Origin: Rhizobium sp. BK650
Lineage (GTDB): Bacteria > Pseudomonadota > Alphaproteobacteria > Rhizobiales > Rhizobiaceae
Reading direction: 5' to 3'
Length of the DNA stretch: 64,000 bases
Assembly (NCBI RefSeq): GCF_014195325.1
Contig: NZ_JACIBK010000006.1
Span: forward strand, 248,001-312,000
Position 1 is the stretch's first letter. The number at the start of each line of letters is the position of its first letter. A program made the translations under genes and the position numbers. The notes under the pieces are model-generated. The model searched no databases. It saw only the letters and a program-made list of their open reading frames with translations, and had not been told where the DNA came from. Positions 34,686 through 43,226 of this stretch are shown here, one piece after another.

Positions 34686-36140
34686 TCAATGCACCAGCGA
34701 CTTGATCGCCGGATAGGTCGCGCGGTAGCGCTTGTAGGCATCCTCATAGGCGCCGGTGAGTGCGGCGACCGGTTCGATCGTGCCGGCCGTAACCGGCGGA
34801 GTGCAGACGGCAACCGGATCAGCACCCGTTGCCGCAATGAGGCCGAGGCGGGCAGCACCGAAGGCGGCGCCGAAATCGCCGTCGGCGGGCAGGTCGACGG
34901 GAACGCCAAGCGCCGTCGCAATCGAAGCCAGCCAGTAGCGCGACCGCGAACCGCCGCCGATTGCGGTGACGCGGGAAATATCCGTACCGGCCGAACGTAG
35001 CGCTTCGAGATTGTCGCGGATCGCGAACGAGACACCTTCGAGCACCGCCTGCGTCAGCACCATACGGCTGCTCTCGTGCTCGAGGCCGATGAAGGCACCA
35101 CGGATGACCGCATCATTATGCGGTGTGCGCTCGCCTGAGAGATAAGGCAGGAAGGTCACACCCGTCGGCGCTTTCAGGCTCTCGCCGAGTTCTCCGGTCA
35201 GGTCAGCGGCCGATTTGCCGGTGACGGAAGAATGCCAGTTCAAAGCATCGGTTGCCGAGAGGATGACGCCCATCTGGTGCCAAGTGGCGGGCAGCGCATG
35301 GCAGAAAGCATGCACGGCGCTTTCTGGCTTCGGCAGGTAGGCGGCGTTGGCGGCAAAGAGAACACCGGACGTGCCGAGCGACACGAAGGCAGCGCCATCA
35401 CTGACCGTACCCATGCCGCAGGCCGAAGCCGCGTTATCGCCGGCACCGCCGGCAACGATGACATCGCCTGATATGCCCCAGGCCGAGACGAGCTCGGCGC
35501 GCAGTTTGCCGCCCTGTTCCGTACCTTCGATCAGGGTCGGCATCTGCTCTTCATCGAGATTGGTGGCAGCCAACAGTTCGGACGACCAGGCGCGTTTGCC
35601 GGTGTCGAGCCAGGACGTGCCAGCCGAGTCCGACATTTCCGAAATGTGTTCGCCCGTCAGCCAGAGGCGCAGATAATCCTTCGGCAGCAGAACCTTGGCG
35701 ACCTTGGCGAAAATGTCCGGCTCGTTCTTGGCGACCCAGGCGAGCTTCGGCGCGGTGAAGCCGGGAAATACGATATTGCCGGTCAGCTTGCGGAAGCGCG
35801 GATCGGCATCGAGTGCGGCTGCCTCGATATAGGAGCGCGTGTCGTTCCAGAGAATGCAGGGGCGCAGCACCCTGTCGGACGCGTCGAGCAGCGTTGCACC
35901 GTGCATCTGGCCGGAAAGGCCGATGCCCTTGACCGCGGCTAGCTCCTTCGGATGCTTGGCCTTGAGGCCAGCGACGGCCTCTTCCGTGGCGCGTACCCAG
36001 TGGGCCGGCTCCTGTTCCGACCAGCCGGAATGCGGACGCGAGACGTCGAGCGAACCATTGGCCGAACCGATGATCTTCTGATCGCCGTCGATCAGCATCG
36101 CCTTGACGCCCGAAGTTCCGAGATCGAGACCCAGATACAT
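34686..36140 (-). CDS. xylB: Xylulokinase
   Basis: Phosphorylates D-xylulose to xylulose 5-phosphate for the pentose phosphate pathway. The 484 residues are the usual length for FGGY-family kinases. Signatures: YLGLDLGTSGVKAMLID (phosphate 1), KGIGLSGQMHGATLLD, PCILWNDTRS, FPGFTAPKLAWV, GGAGDNAASACGMG and AIGGGSRSRYWLASIATAL. AAGGGAG precedes ATG 36140. It follows the LacI-family gene by 21 bases and precedes xylA, forming one operon. Confidence 0.96.
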   Translation of the reverse strand: MYLGLDLGTSGVKAMLIDGDQKIIGSANGSLDVSRPHSGWSEQEPAHWVRATEEAVAGLKAKHPKELAAVKGIGLSGQMHGATLLDASDRVLRPCILWNDTRSYIEAAALDADPRFRKLTGNIVFPGFTAPKLAWVAKNEPDIFAKVAKVLLPKDYLRLWLTGEHISEMSDSAGTSWLDTGKRAWSSELLAATNLDEEQMPTLIEGTEQGGKLRAELVSAWGISGDVIVAGGAGDNAASACGMGTVSDGAAFVSLGTSGVLFAANAAYLPKPESAVHAFCHALPATWHQMGVILSATDALNWHSSVTGKSAADLTGELGESLKAPTGVTFLPYLSGERTPHNDAVIRGAFIGLEHESSRMVLTQAVLEGVSFAIRDNLEALRSAGTDISRVTAIGGGSRSRYWLASIATALGVPVDLPADGDFGAAFGAARLGLIAATGADPVAVCTPPVTAGTIEPVAALTGAYEDAYKRYRATYPAIKSLVH

Positions 36141-36161
36141 ATGGTGTTTCTCCCTTTGCCG

Positions 36162-37187
36162 TTACGGCAGATTGTCTTTCAGGAATATATCGAGGCGAAT
36201 GCGCTCCTGCGCATCGATGACGGCAAGCCCGTCCGCCTTTGCCTTGAGAACACGGATCGCGCTGCGCACCTCATGGCCGGCATCCTGGTTGAGGATTGCG
36301 TCGATAGTGCCGTCGAGGAGAGCGGCGCGCGTATGTGCCGTCAATTCATGGGCAATGACCGTCAACGCCCTGTCGGCAGCCTTTTCTTTCAGCGCCCGGA
36401 TCAGGCCGCGATTACCCGCGCCAAGACTGTAAATGCCAATGATGCCACCGTTCTTCCCAAGCGCATCCGCAATCAGCTTATGGGCGACTTCAGGGTCGTC
36501 CCGGCCTTCGAGCACCGGCAGCAAATGCAGCGCCGGAAACTCCTGCGCCATGACAGACGCAAAGCCCTCTAGGCGCTCACGATGGTCGCGCACCAGCATG
36601 GAGCCTGCCAGCACAGCGATCTCGCCTTTGGCGCCGCCGAGGAAACGGCCGAGCAGACGCGCAGCGGTGCGCCCCGCTGCGATATTGTCGACCCCAGCAT
36701 AATGGTGACGCAGCGATCCCGTCAGATCGGAAACGAGAGTGACGACTGGAATGCCGTCATGGACCAGCCGGTCCACAATCGCCTTCACCTCAGGCGCGTC
36801 GGTGGCCACCAGCGCGATACCCGAGGGCCTTTCGGCCGCGACTGTTTCCAGCTCACGCACAAGCGCCTGTGGGTCGAAGGCGGGCACCTCGACAATGCGG
36901 ATATCCGTACGCTCGGCGGCCGAGCGCGCAATCGCCGCGCGGATTTCGGCATTCAGGCCATGCATGAAGGAGTTGTCACTGGCGGGCAAAATGAAGGTCA
37001 GCGGATAAACGCGGCCCTTGGCGAGATTTGCAGCGGCCACGTCGCGGACATAGCCGAGATCGCGGATAGCGGTCTCCACCTTCTCCCGCGTCACATGGCG
37101 GACGCCGGGCCTCTGGTTCAGAACCCGGTCCACAGTTGCAAGACTGACGCCCGCCGCAGCGGCGATATCATGAACGGTTGGCCTCAT
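36162..37187 (-). CDS. LacI-family regulator of xylose catabolism
   Basis: A 341-residue LacI regulator: helix-turn-helix TVHDIAAAAGVSLATVDRVL followed by a sugar-binding domain (YPLTFILPASDNSFMHGLN, GIALVATDAPEVKAIVDRL, YAGVDNIAAGRTAARLLG, GIIGIYSLGAGNRGLIRAL). ATG 37187 is preferred over the GTG just before it on ribosome-site spacing (AGGAGGA). The variant VDRVL in the recognition helix and VRSAIRVLKAKADG near the end place it in the subgroup with C-terminal domains like ribose-type binding proteins. It leads the operon with xylB and xylA, so it is probably their repressor, released by xylose. Confidence 0.92.
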   Translation of the reverse strand: MRPTVHDIAAAAGVSLATVDRVLNQRPGVRHVTREKVETAIRDLGYVRDVAAANLAKGRVYPLTFILPASDNSFMHGLNAEIRAAIARSAAERTDIRIVEVPAFDPQALVRELETVAAERPSGIALVATDAPEVKAIVDRLVHDGIPVVTLVSDLTGSLRHHYAGVDNIAAGRTAARLLGRFLGGAKGEIAVLAGSMLVRDHRERLEGFASVMAQEFPALHLLPVLEGRDDPEVAHKLIADALGKNGGIIGIYSLGAGNRGLIRALKEKAADRALTVIAHELTAHTRAALLDGTIDAILNQDAGHEVRSAIRVLKAKADGLAVIDAQERIRLDIFLKDNLP

Positions 37188-37218
37188 CACTCCTCCTGGA
37201 GGAGACCATTAGCGCCAA

Positions 37219-37240
37219 TTTTGATGTACGTAAATCAAAA
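37219..37240. promoter_or_regulatory. LacI-type operator of the xyl operon
   Basis: A 22-bp palindrome: TTTTGAT (37219-37225) and ATCAAAA (37234-37240) around the centre TACGTA (37227-37232), with one mismatched pair. It lies 32 bases upstream of the regulator's start, so it would control the whole lacI-xylB-xylA transcript. Confidence 0.75.
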
Positions 37241-37293
37241 AAATGCGTGTGTAGAAAAACGCCTGTTCAGCGATCGGGAAAAGCCGAGTGCGG

Positions 37294-37325
37294 AAAAACA
37301 AAAAGGCCCTCCGAAGAGGGCCTTT
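37294..37325 (-). terminator. Terminator of the efflux-pump operon
   Basis: AAAGGCCCTC (37302-37311) and GAGGGCCTTT (37316-37325) form a perfect 10-bp stem with a CGAA loop. On the minus strand it lies 20 bases after the transporter stop and runs into TTTTTGTTTTT. Confidence 0.88.
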
Positions 37326-37345
37326 CTTGCAATGACGGCCGGAGG

Positions 37346-38947
37346 TCAGTGGCCGCCACCGCCTCCCCCGCCGCCTTGCGGCGCGGGTTTCTTGATCATG
37401 ACGACGCCAAGGATCATCGCCAGAAAAAGCACTGTCAGCATCAGGAAAATGTCGCTGAAGGAAAGAATCATTGCCTGCTTTGTCGCAAGGCCGACCATCT
37501 GCTTGACCGCGACGTTAGCCCCGTCCAAACCCCAGTTGTTGAAGTTGGCGGTCATGTTGTTCATCTGGTCGATCGCTGCCGTATTGCCCCAATGGACGCT
37601 TTCACGCAGACGCTCATAATGCACGTCCTGGCGGCTCGTCAGCACGGTATTGATAATGGCAAGGCCAACAGCACCGCCGAGGTTACGTGTGAGGTTAAAG
37701 AGACCCGAGGCCCCGCGGATGCGCTGCGGCGGCAGCGTGCCGAGCGCAATGTTATTGATCGGCACCATGCACATCATCAAACCAAAGCCGCGCAGGATCT
37801 GCGGGATGAAGAGCTCATAGAAGTCCCAGTCCTGCGTCAGATGCGTCATGATAAAGGTGCCCGCCGCGAAACTGACGAAGCCAATCGCCATCATGACGCG
37901 CAGGTCGAGCTTCGTCGACAGCCGACCGGCGATCGGCGCAGTGAAGAACATCGCAAGGCCCGACACGAACATTGTCTCGCCGATCATCTGCGAATCGTAA
38001 CCGCGGATGCGACCGAGATAGACCGGGTAGATGTAAGTCAGCCCATATAGGCCGATGCCCATGACAAAGGAAAACACCGAGCCGAAGGAGAAGTTTCGGT
38101 TGGCAAAGGCCGTCAGGTCGACGACAGGGAACTCCACCGTAAAGGCCCGATAGAAGAAAACGATACCGGCGACAGCCGACGCAACAGCGCCTGCGACAAT
38201 GTAACTGTCATTGAACCAGTCGTTCGAATTACCCTCTTCCAGCACATATTCCATTGCGCCGAGGAAAACGCCCATGGCGAGCAATCCGTACCAGTCGAAT
38301 TTCTTGAAGAGCGATAGTTCCGGCTTGTCGAAGTCGATGAAATTGTAGGTGACGAGCGTGACGATGATACCGGGCACGATATTGACCAGAAACAGCCAGT
38401 GCCAGGAAAAGGCATGGCTGAGATAGCCGCCGACTGTCGGGCCGATGGTCGGCGCCAGCGTGGCAATGAGGCCGATGATCGGCGAGACGATCGAACGCTT
38501 CGACGGCGGGAAGATCGTGAAGGCGGCCGCGAAGACCGAGGGGATCATGCCGCCGCCGATGAAGCCCTGAATGGCACGGTAGACGATCATCTGGTCGATA
38601 TTCGTCGCCGTTGCGGCCAGGGCGCTCGCCATGGTGAAACCGGCAGCCGAGATTGCGAAGAGATACCGTGTCGAAATGATACGCGCCAGCGTGCCCGACA
38701 GCGGGATCATGATGACTTCGGCGATCAGATAGGCAGTTTGCACCCAGCCGATTTCGTCCGTGCCAGCAGATAGGCCGGCCTGGATTTCGGCGAGCGAAGC
38801 GGAGACGATCTGAATGTCGAGGATCGACATGAACATGCCGAGTACCATCGCGAAGAAAGCGATGAGCCTTTTGGGATCCATGCGATCGGCGGCATGCGCA
38901 GGCGCTGCCGGGATCGAACCTGCCGTTGCTGTCGCACTCCCGGCCAT
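37346..38947 (-). CDS. emrB: DHA2-family multidrug efflux transporter, EmrB/RmrB-like
   Basis: Proton-driven drug exporter of the major facilitator superfamily with 14 predicted helices, 533 residues. Signatures: LGMFMSILDIQIVSASLAEI (motif near helix 1 typical of DHA2), IGWVQTAYLIAEVIMIPLSG, RAIQGFIGGGMIPSVF, and the helix-5 motif GPTVGGYLS. The C-terminus is an unusual glycine run ending in His. GGAGG precedes its ATG. It is 24 bases downstream of the emrA-like gene, forming a tripartite-type pump. The pair resembles RmrAB described in Rhizobium etli. Confidence 0.94.
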   Translation of the reverse strand: MAGSATATAGSIPAAPAHAADRMDPKRLIAFFAMVLGMFMSILDIQIVSASLAEIQAGLSAGTDEIGWVQTAYLIAEVIMIPLSGTLARIISTRYLFAISAAGFTMASALAATATNIDQMIVYRAIQGFIGGGMIPSVFAAAFTIFPPSKRSIVSPIIGLIATLAPTIGPTVGGYLSHAFSWHWLFLVNIVPGIIVTLVTYNFIDFDKPELSLFKKFDWYGLLAMGVFLGAMEYVLEEGNSNDWFNDSYIVAGAVASAVAGIVFFYRAFTVEFPVVDLTAFANRNFSFGSVFSFVMGIGLYGLTYIYPVYLGRIRGYDSQMIGETMFVSGLAMFFTAPIAGRLSTKLDLRVMMAIGFVSFAAGTFIMTHLTQDWDFYELFIPQILRGFGLMMCMVPINNIALGTLPPQRIRGASGLFNLTRNLGGAVGLAIINTVLTSRQDVHYERLRESVHWGNTAAIDQMNNMTANFNNWGLDGANVAVKQMVGLATKQAMILSFSDIFLMLTVLFLAMILGVVMIKKPAPQGGGGGGGGH

Positions 38948-38971
38948 GGGACTACCTCCGGCCCTGAAAGC

Positions 38972-40180
38972 TTACTTCACCGGCGCCGTGCGGGTGTCGA
39001 CGTCGACGACGACGCTGAGACCGGCGCGCAGGCGGCCGCTATCAAGTGCATCCTGCGGCAGGGCGATGCGTACCGGCACACGCTGGATGATCTTGGTAAA
39101 GTTGCCCGTTGCATTCTCCGGCGGCAGCATCGAAAAGACCGAACCGGAGGCCGGTGAGATCGATTCAACCGTGCCGACGACAGGATAATCGCTATAGGCA
39201 TCGACATGGACGTTCACCTTCGAACCGGGAACGAGATGCTGGATCTGCGTTTCCTTGAAGTTGGCGTCGATATAGAGTTGACGGGTCGGCACGAGCGCCA
39301 TCAGCCGCTGACCAGGCGACACGAGATCGCCTTCCTGAACCGAACGATTGCCGACGACGCCGTCATAGGGGGCCTTCAGCACAGTGAAGGAGAGGTCGCG
39401 AGCGGCCTTGTCGCGCTGGATTTCCAGAGTACGCACGGAGCCTTCGGCTTCCTTGCGCTGCGCTTCGAGGATCGCAATATTCGCCTGGGCGGCAACGATA
39501 TTGGCGTCACCGCCTGCAAGGTTCGCCTTGGCCTGATCGAGTGCGGTATTTGCATCGTCCAGATCAGCAGTGGTACCGACGGATTTCGCCTGCAGATCGC
39601 TCTGGCGCTTCTGCTTGATTTCCGCGCCGCGCACTGTGGCTTCGAGAGCGGTCTTCTGGGCCTGTGCCTGTACGAGGCTCGCTTTGGCACCTTCGATCTG
39701 CGCGTCGATGCGGCTTAGCGAAAGCTGTTCGGTCGCGATCTGCGCATTGGCCTGGTCGAGGGCGTTCTGGTAGTCGCCGTTATCAAGTGTAGCGAGAACC
39801 TCGCCTGCCTTGACTTCCTGGTTGGCAACAACATTCACTTTCGCGACATAGCCGGTAACCTTCGGAGAAATCGTCGCAATATCGCCTTCGATATAGGCGT
39901 CGTCGGTCGATACCAGGAAGCGGCCGGTGGTCCACCAGTCGTAGCCATACCAGCCGGCGCCGGCGAGAAGGGCAAGCACGACAACCGGAAGCACAAAGCT
40001 GCGGCGCTTCTTCGTGGCAGCGGAAGCCGGTGTGACAACCGGAGCGGACTGTGCGGGAGCCGTCTTCGGTGCTTCAGCCTTTGGGGCTTCGGCGGGAGCT
40101 GCGATTTCCGCCTTCACCTCTTCGGCGTCGGCATTTTCACTGACGATGCGCGCGACGTTGCTTTTCTGGTTGGTCGACAT
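38972..40180 (-). CDS. emrA: Membrane fusion protein of the EmrAB/RmrAB-type pump
   Basis: A 402-residue HlyD/EmrA-family adaptor: cytoplasmic Ala/Pro/Glu-rich tail, one membrane helix (about residues 61-80), then periplasmic biotinyl-lipoyl halves (YIEGDIATISPKVTGYVAKV and FTVLKAPYDGVVGNRSVQEGD) flanking a long coiled-coil (about 135-255, rich in AQANIA/QAK heptads). It links the inner-membrane transporter to an outer-membrane channel, which is not encoded nearby. Divergent from a TetR gene with twin operators between them. Confidence 0.94.
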   Translation of the reverse strand: MSTNQKSNVARIVSENADAEEVKAEIAAPAEAPKAEAPKTAPAQSAPVVTPASAATKKRRSFVLPVVVLALLAGAGWYGYDWWTTGRFLVSTDDAYIEGDIATISPKVTGYVAKVNVVANQEVKAGEVLATLDNGDYQNALDQANAQIATEQLSLSRIDAQIEGAKASLVQAQAQKTALEATVRGAEIKQKRQSDLQAKSVGTTADLDDANTALDQAKANLAGGDANIVAAQANIAILEAQRKEAEGSVRTLEIQRDKAARDLSFTVLKAPYDGVVGNRSVQEGDLVSPGQRLMALVPTRQLYIDANFKETQIQHLVPGSKVNVHVDAYSDYPVVGTVESISPASGSVFSMLPPENATGNFTKIIQRVPVRIALPQDALDSGRLRAGLSVVVDVDTRTAPVK

Positions 40181-40211
40181 AGAAAGGCTACCGATCTTGA
40201 GTAAATAATCG

Positions 40212-40233
40212 AACTGAACGGTTCGGTTCAGTT
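40212..40233. promoter_or_regulatory. TetR-type operator 1 of the efflux pump
   Basis: AACTGAAC (40212-40219) and GTTCAGTT (40226-40233) are perfect inverted arms around GGTTCG. A TTGACA -35 box for the TetR gene (40232-40237) overlaps its right end. It lies 31 bases before the pump start codon, so the repressor could block both promoters. Confidence 0.75.
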
Positions 40234-40270
40234 GACATAGAGGGTTTTTGACTTCATATCAAGATGCATA

Positions 40271-40284
40271 GAACCAATCGGTTC
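40271..40284. promoter_or_regulatory. TetR-type operator 2 of the efflux pump
   Basis: GAACC (40271-40275) and GGTTC (40280-40284) repeat the GAAC/GGTTC half-sites of operator 1 about 59 bases away, 47 bases before the TetR gene start. Confidence 0.55.
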
Positions 40285-40331
40285 GATTTCTCTGAAAGAA
40301 AAGTCGAATTCGCGAAGACGGTTAAGGAGAC

Positions 40332-41012
40332 ATGACGCTGAAGCCCGAGGATACCGCCGTATTGAGCCCACCCAATCAGGGAGGCCGCTTTGCTGCGGGC
40401 GAGGATCCGGCCAAGCGTCAGCAGATCCTTGATGGTGCCCGACGCGTGTTCATGAAGATGGGCTTCGACGCGGCCAGCATGAATGATGTGACCCGCGAGG
40501 CCGGCGTTTCCAAGGGAACGCTGTATGTCTATTTCGCCAACAAGGAAGAACTCTTCCATGCGATGGTCGAGACCGAGCGTGCCGCCTTCGTCGCAGCCGT
40601 ACGTTCGGTGCTTGCAGAACATGACGACGTCGAGGCCGGCCTGTACGAATTCGGGATAACATTCGTCACTCATATGACCGAAGACAAGGTCATCGATGCC
40701 ATGCGCACTGTGCTCGGCGTGCGTGAGCGCATGCCTCTTCTCTGTCAGCGTTTCTTCAAGGGGCCGCAAAACCTGCGCACCATTATGCACGATTTCCTGG
40801 AACGGCATGTGCAGGCCGGCACCTTGAAGATCGACGACATCGATCTCGCCGCCGGACAGTTCCTCGACCTTGCGAGCGGCAGCTTCTTCAAGCTGCGCCT
40901 CTTTGGCAATATGGAAGGTCCGCCGCCGCGCAATGAAATCGAGCGCGTCATCCGAGGCGCGATCCATGTCTTCATGGCCGCCTATGGCGTGCGAAAGCAC
41001 GAGCATACCTGA
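40332..41012 (+). CDS. TetR-family repressor of the efflux pump
   Basis: A 226-residue TetR/AcrR regulator. DNA-binding domain: KRQQILDGARRVFMKMGFDAASMNDVTREAGVSKGTLYVYFANKEELF (over residues 28-75), then a helical ligand domain with TetR_C-like features. Located divergently from emrAB, the same arrangement as rmrR next to rmrAB in Rhizobium etli, so it probably represses the pump until a drug or plant phenolic binds. GTTAAGGAG precedes its ATG. Confidence 0.94.
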   Translation: MTLKPEDTAVLSPPNQGGRFAAGEDPAKRQQILDGARRVFMKMGFDAASMNDVTREAGVSKGTLYVYFANKEELFHAMVETERAAFVAAVRSVLAEHDDVEAGLYEFGITFVTHMTEDKVIDAMRTVLGVRERMPLLCQRFFKGPQNLRTIMHDFLERHVQAGTLKIDDIDLAAGQFLDLASGSFFKLRLFGNMEGPPPRNEIERVIRGAIHVFMAAYGVRKHEHT

Positions 41013-41117
41013 CTCTCATCTCGAACCCGATTGGTTTTCCGCCGGATTTGCGCAATAGCGATCAAATCTGGACGCCCCATTTCCCCTAAGAATGCAACGG
41101 CAACTAGGGGAGAAGAG

Positions 41118-41957
41118 ATGAGCGCAATAGGACGGGCGATATGGTTCATCGAGAGCCATTTTGAAACCGAGATAAGCCTCGACGAGATCGCCGAAGCCGC
41201 CGGACTGTCACGCTACCATCTGTCGCGTGTCTTCGGTCTGGTGACTGGCCATTCGATCAGCGGCTATATCCGCGCACGGCGTCTGAGCGGTGCCGCGCTG
41301 TCCCTCATATCAGGCTCATCCAGCATTCTCGAGGTTGCCCTCGGTGCGGGCTACGGCTCGCACGAGGCTTTCACCCGTGCCTTTCGCGACCAGTTCGGCG
41401 TGACGCCGGAGGCGGTGCGACGACAGGGGCACATCCGCAATCTCGCTTTGATGGAGCCTATCAGGATGAAAACCGCAAACCTTACCGATCTTGAACCGCC
41501 ACGTTTCGAAACTCTGCCGTCAATGCTTTTCACCGGCCTTCAGGAAACCTACGCCTACGGCGGCAACGCCGCGATCCCCTCGCTCTGGCAGAAGTTCAAC
41601 CAGCATTTCGGCCATATCCCCAACCAGAAGGGCAATATAGCTTACGGCATCTGCACCCATATCGACGCCGAAACTGAGAAATTCCGCTATATGGCGGCGG
41701 CCGAGATCTCCGACGCCGGCGAGCTGCCCGATGGTTTTGCCACATTGAAGCTGCCGGCCCAGCGCTACGCGGTCTTCTCCCATCGCGGCCACGTCTCCGG
41801 TATTCCCGCCACGATGGACCTGATCTTCGGCAACTGGTGGCCAACCTCGGGCCTTGAACATGGCAGCATGCCGGACATGTTCGAACGCTATGATGAACGC
41901 TTTGATCCCTATACGGGGATGGGGGTGACGGAAATCTGGCTGCCGATCAAGGAATAA
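41118..41957 (+). CDS. AraC-family regulator with GyrI-like effector domain
   Basis: A 279-residue protein of the Rob/SoxS type. N-terminal AraC DNA-binding domain: IESHFETEISLDEIAEAAGLSRYHLSRVF and the second helix-turn-helix ILEVALGAGYGSHEAFTRAFRDQFG. From about residue 120 a GyrI/effector-binding domain (RFETLPSMLFTGLQETYAYGG, RYAVFSHRGHVSGIPATMDLIF, ERYDERFDPYTGMGVTEIWLPI). AGGGGAGAAGAG lies just before ATG 41118. Such proteins usually sense hydrophobic compounds. It stands after the TetR gene but with its own leader. Confidence 0.93.
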   Translation: MSAIGRAIWFIESHFETEISLDEIAEAAGLSRYHLSRVFGLVTGHSISGYIRARRLSGAALSLISGSSSILEVALGAGYGSHEAFTRAFRDQFGVTPEAVRRQGHIRNLALMEPIRMKTANLTDLEPPRFETLPSMLFTGLQETYAYGGNAAIPSLWQKFNQHFGHIPNQKGNIAYGICTHIDAETEKFRYMAAAEISDAGELPDGFATLKLPAQRYAVFSHRGHVSGIPATMDLIFGNWWPTSGLEHGSMPDMFERYDERFDPYTGMGVTEIWLPIKE

Positions 41958-41982
41958 AAGCCTGATCGTTTTCGTATACCCC

Positions 41983-42010
41983 TTGCGGCGCTTGCCCGGC
42001 AGGGCCGCAA
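41983..42010. other. Two-step stem-loop upstream of the TerC gene
   Basis: TTGCGGC (41983-41989) pairs with GCCGCAA (42004-42010), enclosing TGCC/GGCA. It lies between the AraC stop and the TerC ATG. It could be a weak terminator without T-run or a leader structure of the TerC mRNA; no match to the known yybP-ykoY element was recognised. Confidence 0.4.
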
Positions 42011-42057
42011 AGATACATTGTGCGCGTCCATAGGCGACGCAAAGGGGAAATACACCG

Positions 42058-42807
42058 ATGCAGGATATCATGACGCTCATCCAGGACCCGGCTGCCTGGG
42101 TGGCGCTTGTCACACTCGTGGTGATGGAGGTGGTTCTCGGTATCGACAACCTCATCTTCATCTCGATCCTCACAAACAAGCTGCCGCCCGAGCATCGGGA
42201 AAGGGCCCGCAAGACCGGTATCGGCCTTGCTCTCGTCATGCGTCTTGCCCTGCTCGGCACGGTCGCCTGGATCGTCCAGCTCACCGAACCGCTCTTTGAA
42301 CTCTTTGGCCACGGCTTTTCCTGGAAGGATCTGATCCTCATCGCCGGTGGCCTCTTCCTCGTCTGGAAGGCAACGAAGGAAATTCACCATAATGTCGATC
42401 CGGAGGATCACCAGGAAAATTTCATTGCTGGCGCGACCGGCACCAGCTTTGCCTCCGCGATCGGGCAAATCCTGCTGCTCGACCTCGTCTTCTCGGTGGA
42501 CAGCATTATCACTGCCGTCGGCATGACCCCGCATCTGCCGATCATGATCATCGCTGTCATCGCCGCCGTGACGGTTATGCTCGTTGCCGCAACGCCGCTT
42601 GCCAATTTCATTGAGCGCAATCCGACGATCGTCATGCTGGCGCTCGCCTTCCTGCTGATGATCGGCACGACCTTGATCGCCGACGGCATGGGCTTCCATG
42701 TGCCGAAGGGCTACGTCTATGCCGCCATGGCCTTCTCGGCCCTCGTCGAGATGCTGAATATGCTGGCGAGAAATGCACGCCGGCGAAAGCGTGAGGGCAG
42801 CCACTAG
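42058..42807 (+). CDS. TerC-family integral membrane protein
   Basis: A 249-residue TerC/Alx/YgdQ-type protein with about seven membrane segments. Family signature [14 protein letters not shown] near residue 25 and [16 protein letters not shown] near 145; both hold membrane-embedded acidic residues thought to bind metal (Mn or Ca). The family is linked to manganese export, tellurite tolerance and metallation of secreted proteins. GGGGAAA precedes ATG 42058. Terminated by a strong hairpin. Confidence 0.94.
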   Translation: MQDIMTLIQDPAAWVALVTLVVMEVVLGIDNLIFISILTNKLPPEHRERARKTGIGLALVMRLALLGTVAWIVQLTEPLFELFGHGFSWKDLILIAGGLFLVWKATKEIHHNVDPEDHQENFIAGATGTSFASAIGQILLLDLVFSVDSIITAVGMTPHLPIMIIAVIAAVTVMLVAATPLANFIERNPTIVMLALAFLLMIGTTLIADGMGFHVPKGYVYAAMAFSALVEMLNMLARNARRRKREGSH

Positions 42808-43226
42808 GCATGCTGCGCAAGCGTTGGCAGCGATTTTCGGCAATGACATCGCGTGAGCCACGGACTTTGAGCTTGGCAAGCAATCTGAAAGATTTCGCTA
42901 CGCTTCAACCCTGCCTGTCCGTCTGAAAATCAGTTGGTCCCTCCGCCTTCCAGGCTAAGGCGGAGGTTCTTCTGCATAGCGACAGCCTCACCTGAGACGA
43001 CAGGTCGTCCCAAGCGGCCGCCCGGAGGTACCGGAAGAAGCCGGCAGACAGCGGTTTTCCTTGACGCGCCCTTTTGAATATGGCCTAAGCGCAGCCATCA
43101 GGATAATCGGCGGATTATGCGGGCAGGTGCCTTCCTCCGGCCGGTTTCCGAAAGATATCTGAATTCTCCAGGCCGGACGTCGCTTTCATTGAAAAGCCGC
43201 TCGGCATTCATTGACGGGCACATAAA
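42808..43226. other. Intergenic region between TerC gene and gltX
   Basis: 419 bases without a convincing gene. It holds the TerC terminator (42940-42972) and, at 43060-43065, CTTGAC, a usual rhizobial -35 element for the gltX promoter. No tRNA cloverleaf or other RNA gene was recognised. Confidence 0.5.
42940..42972 (+). terminator. Rho-independent terminator after the TerC gene
   Basis: CCTCCGCCTT (42940-42949) and AAGGCGGAGG (42957-42966) form a perfect 10-bp stem with a 7-base loop, followed by TTCTTCT. It sits 133 bases after the TerC stop. Confidence 0.7.

Noticed and set aside
41958..42057. Manganese riboswitch (yybP-ykoY) upstream of the TerC gene
   Set aside because: A stem-loop exists but the conserved internal loops of that riboswitch were not found.
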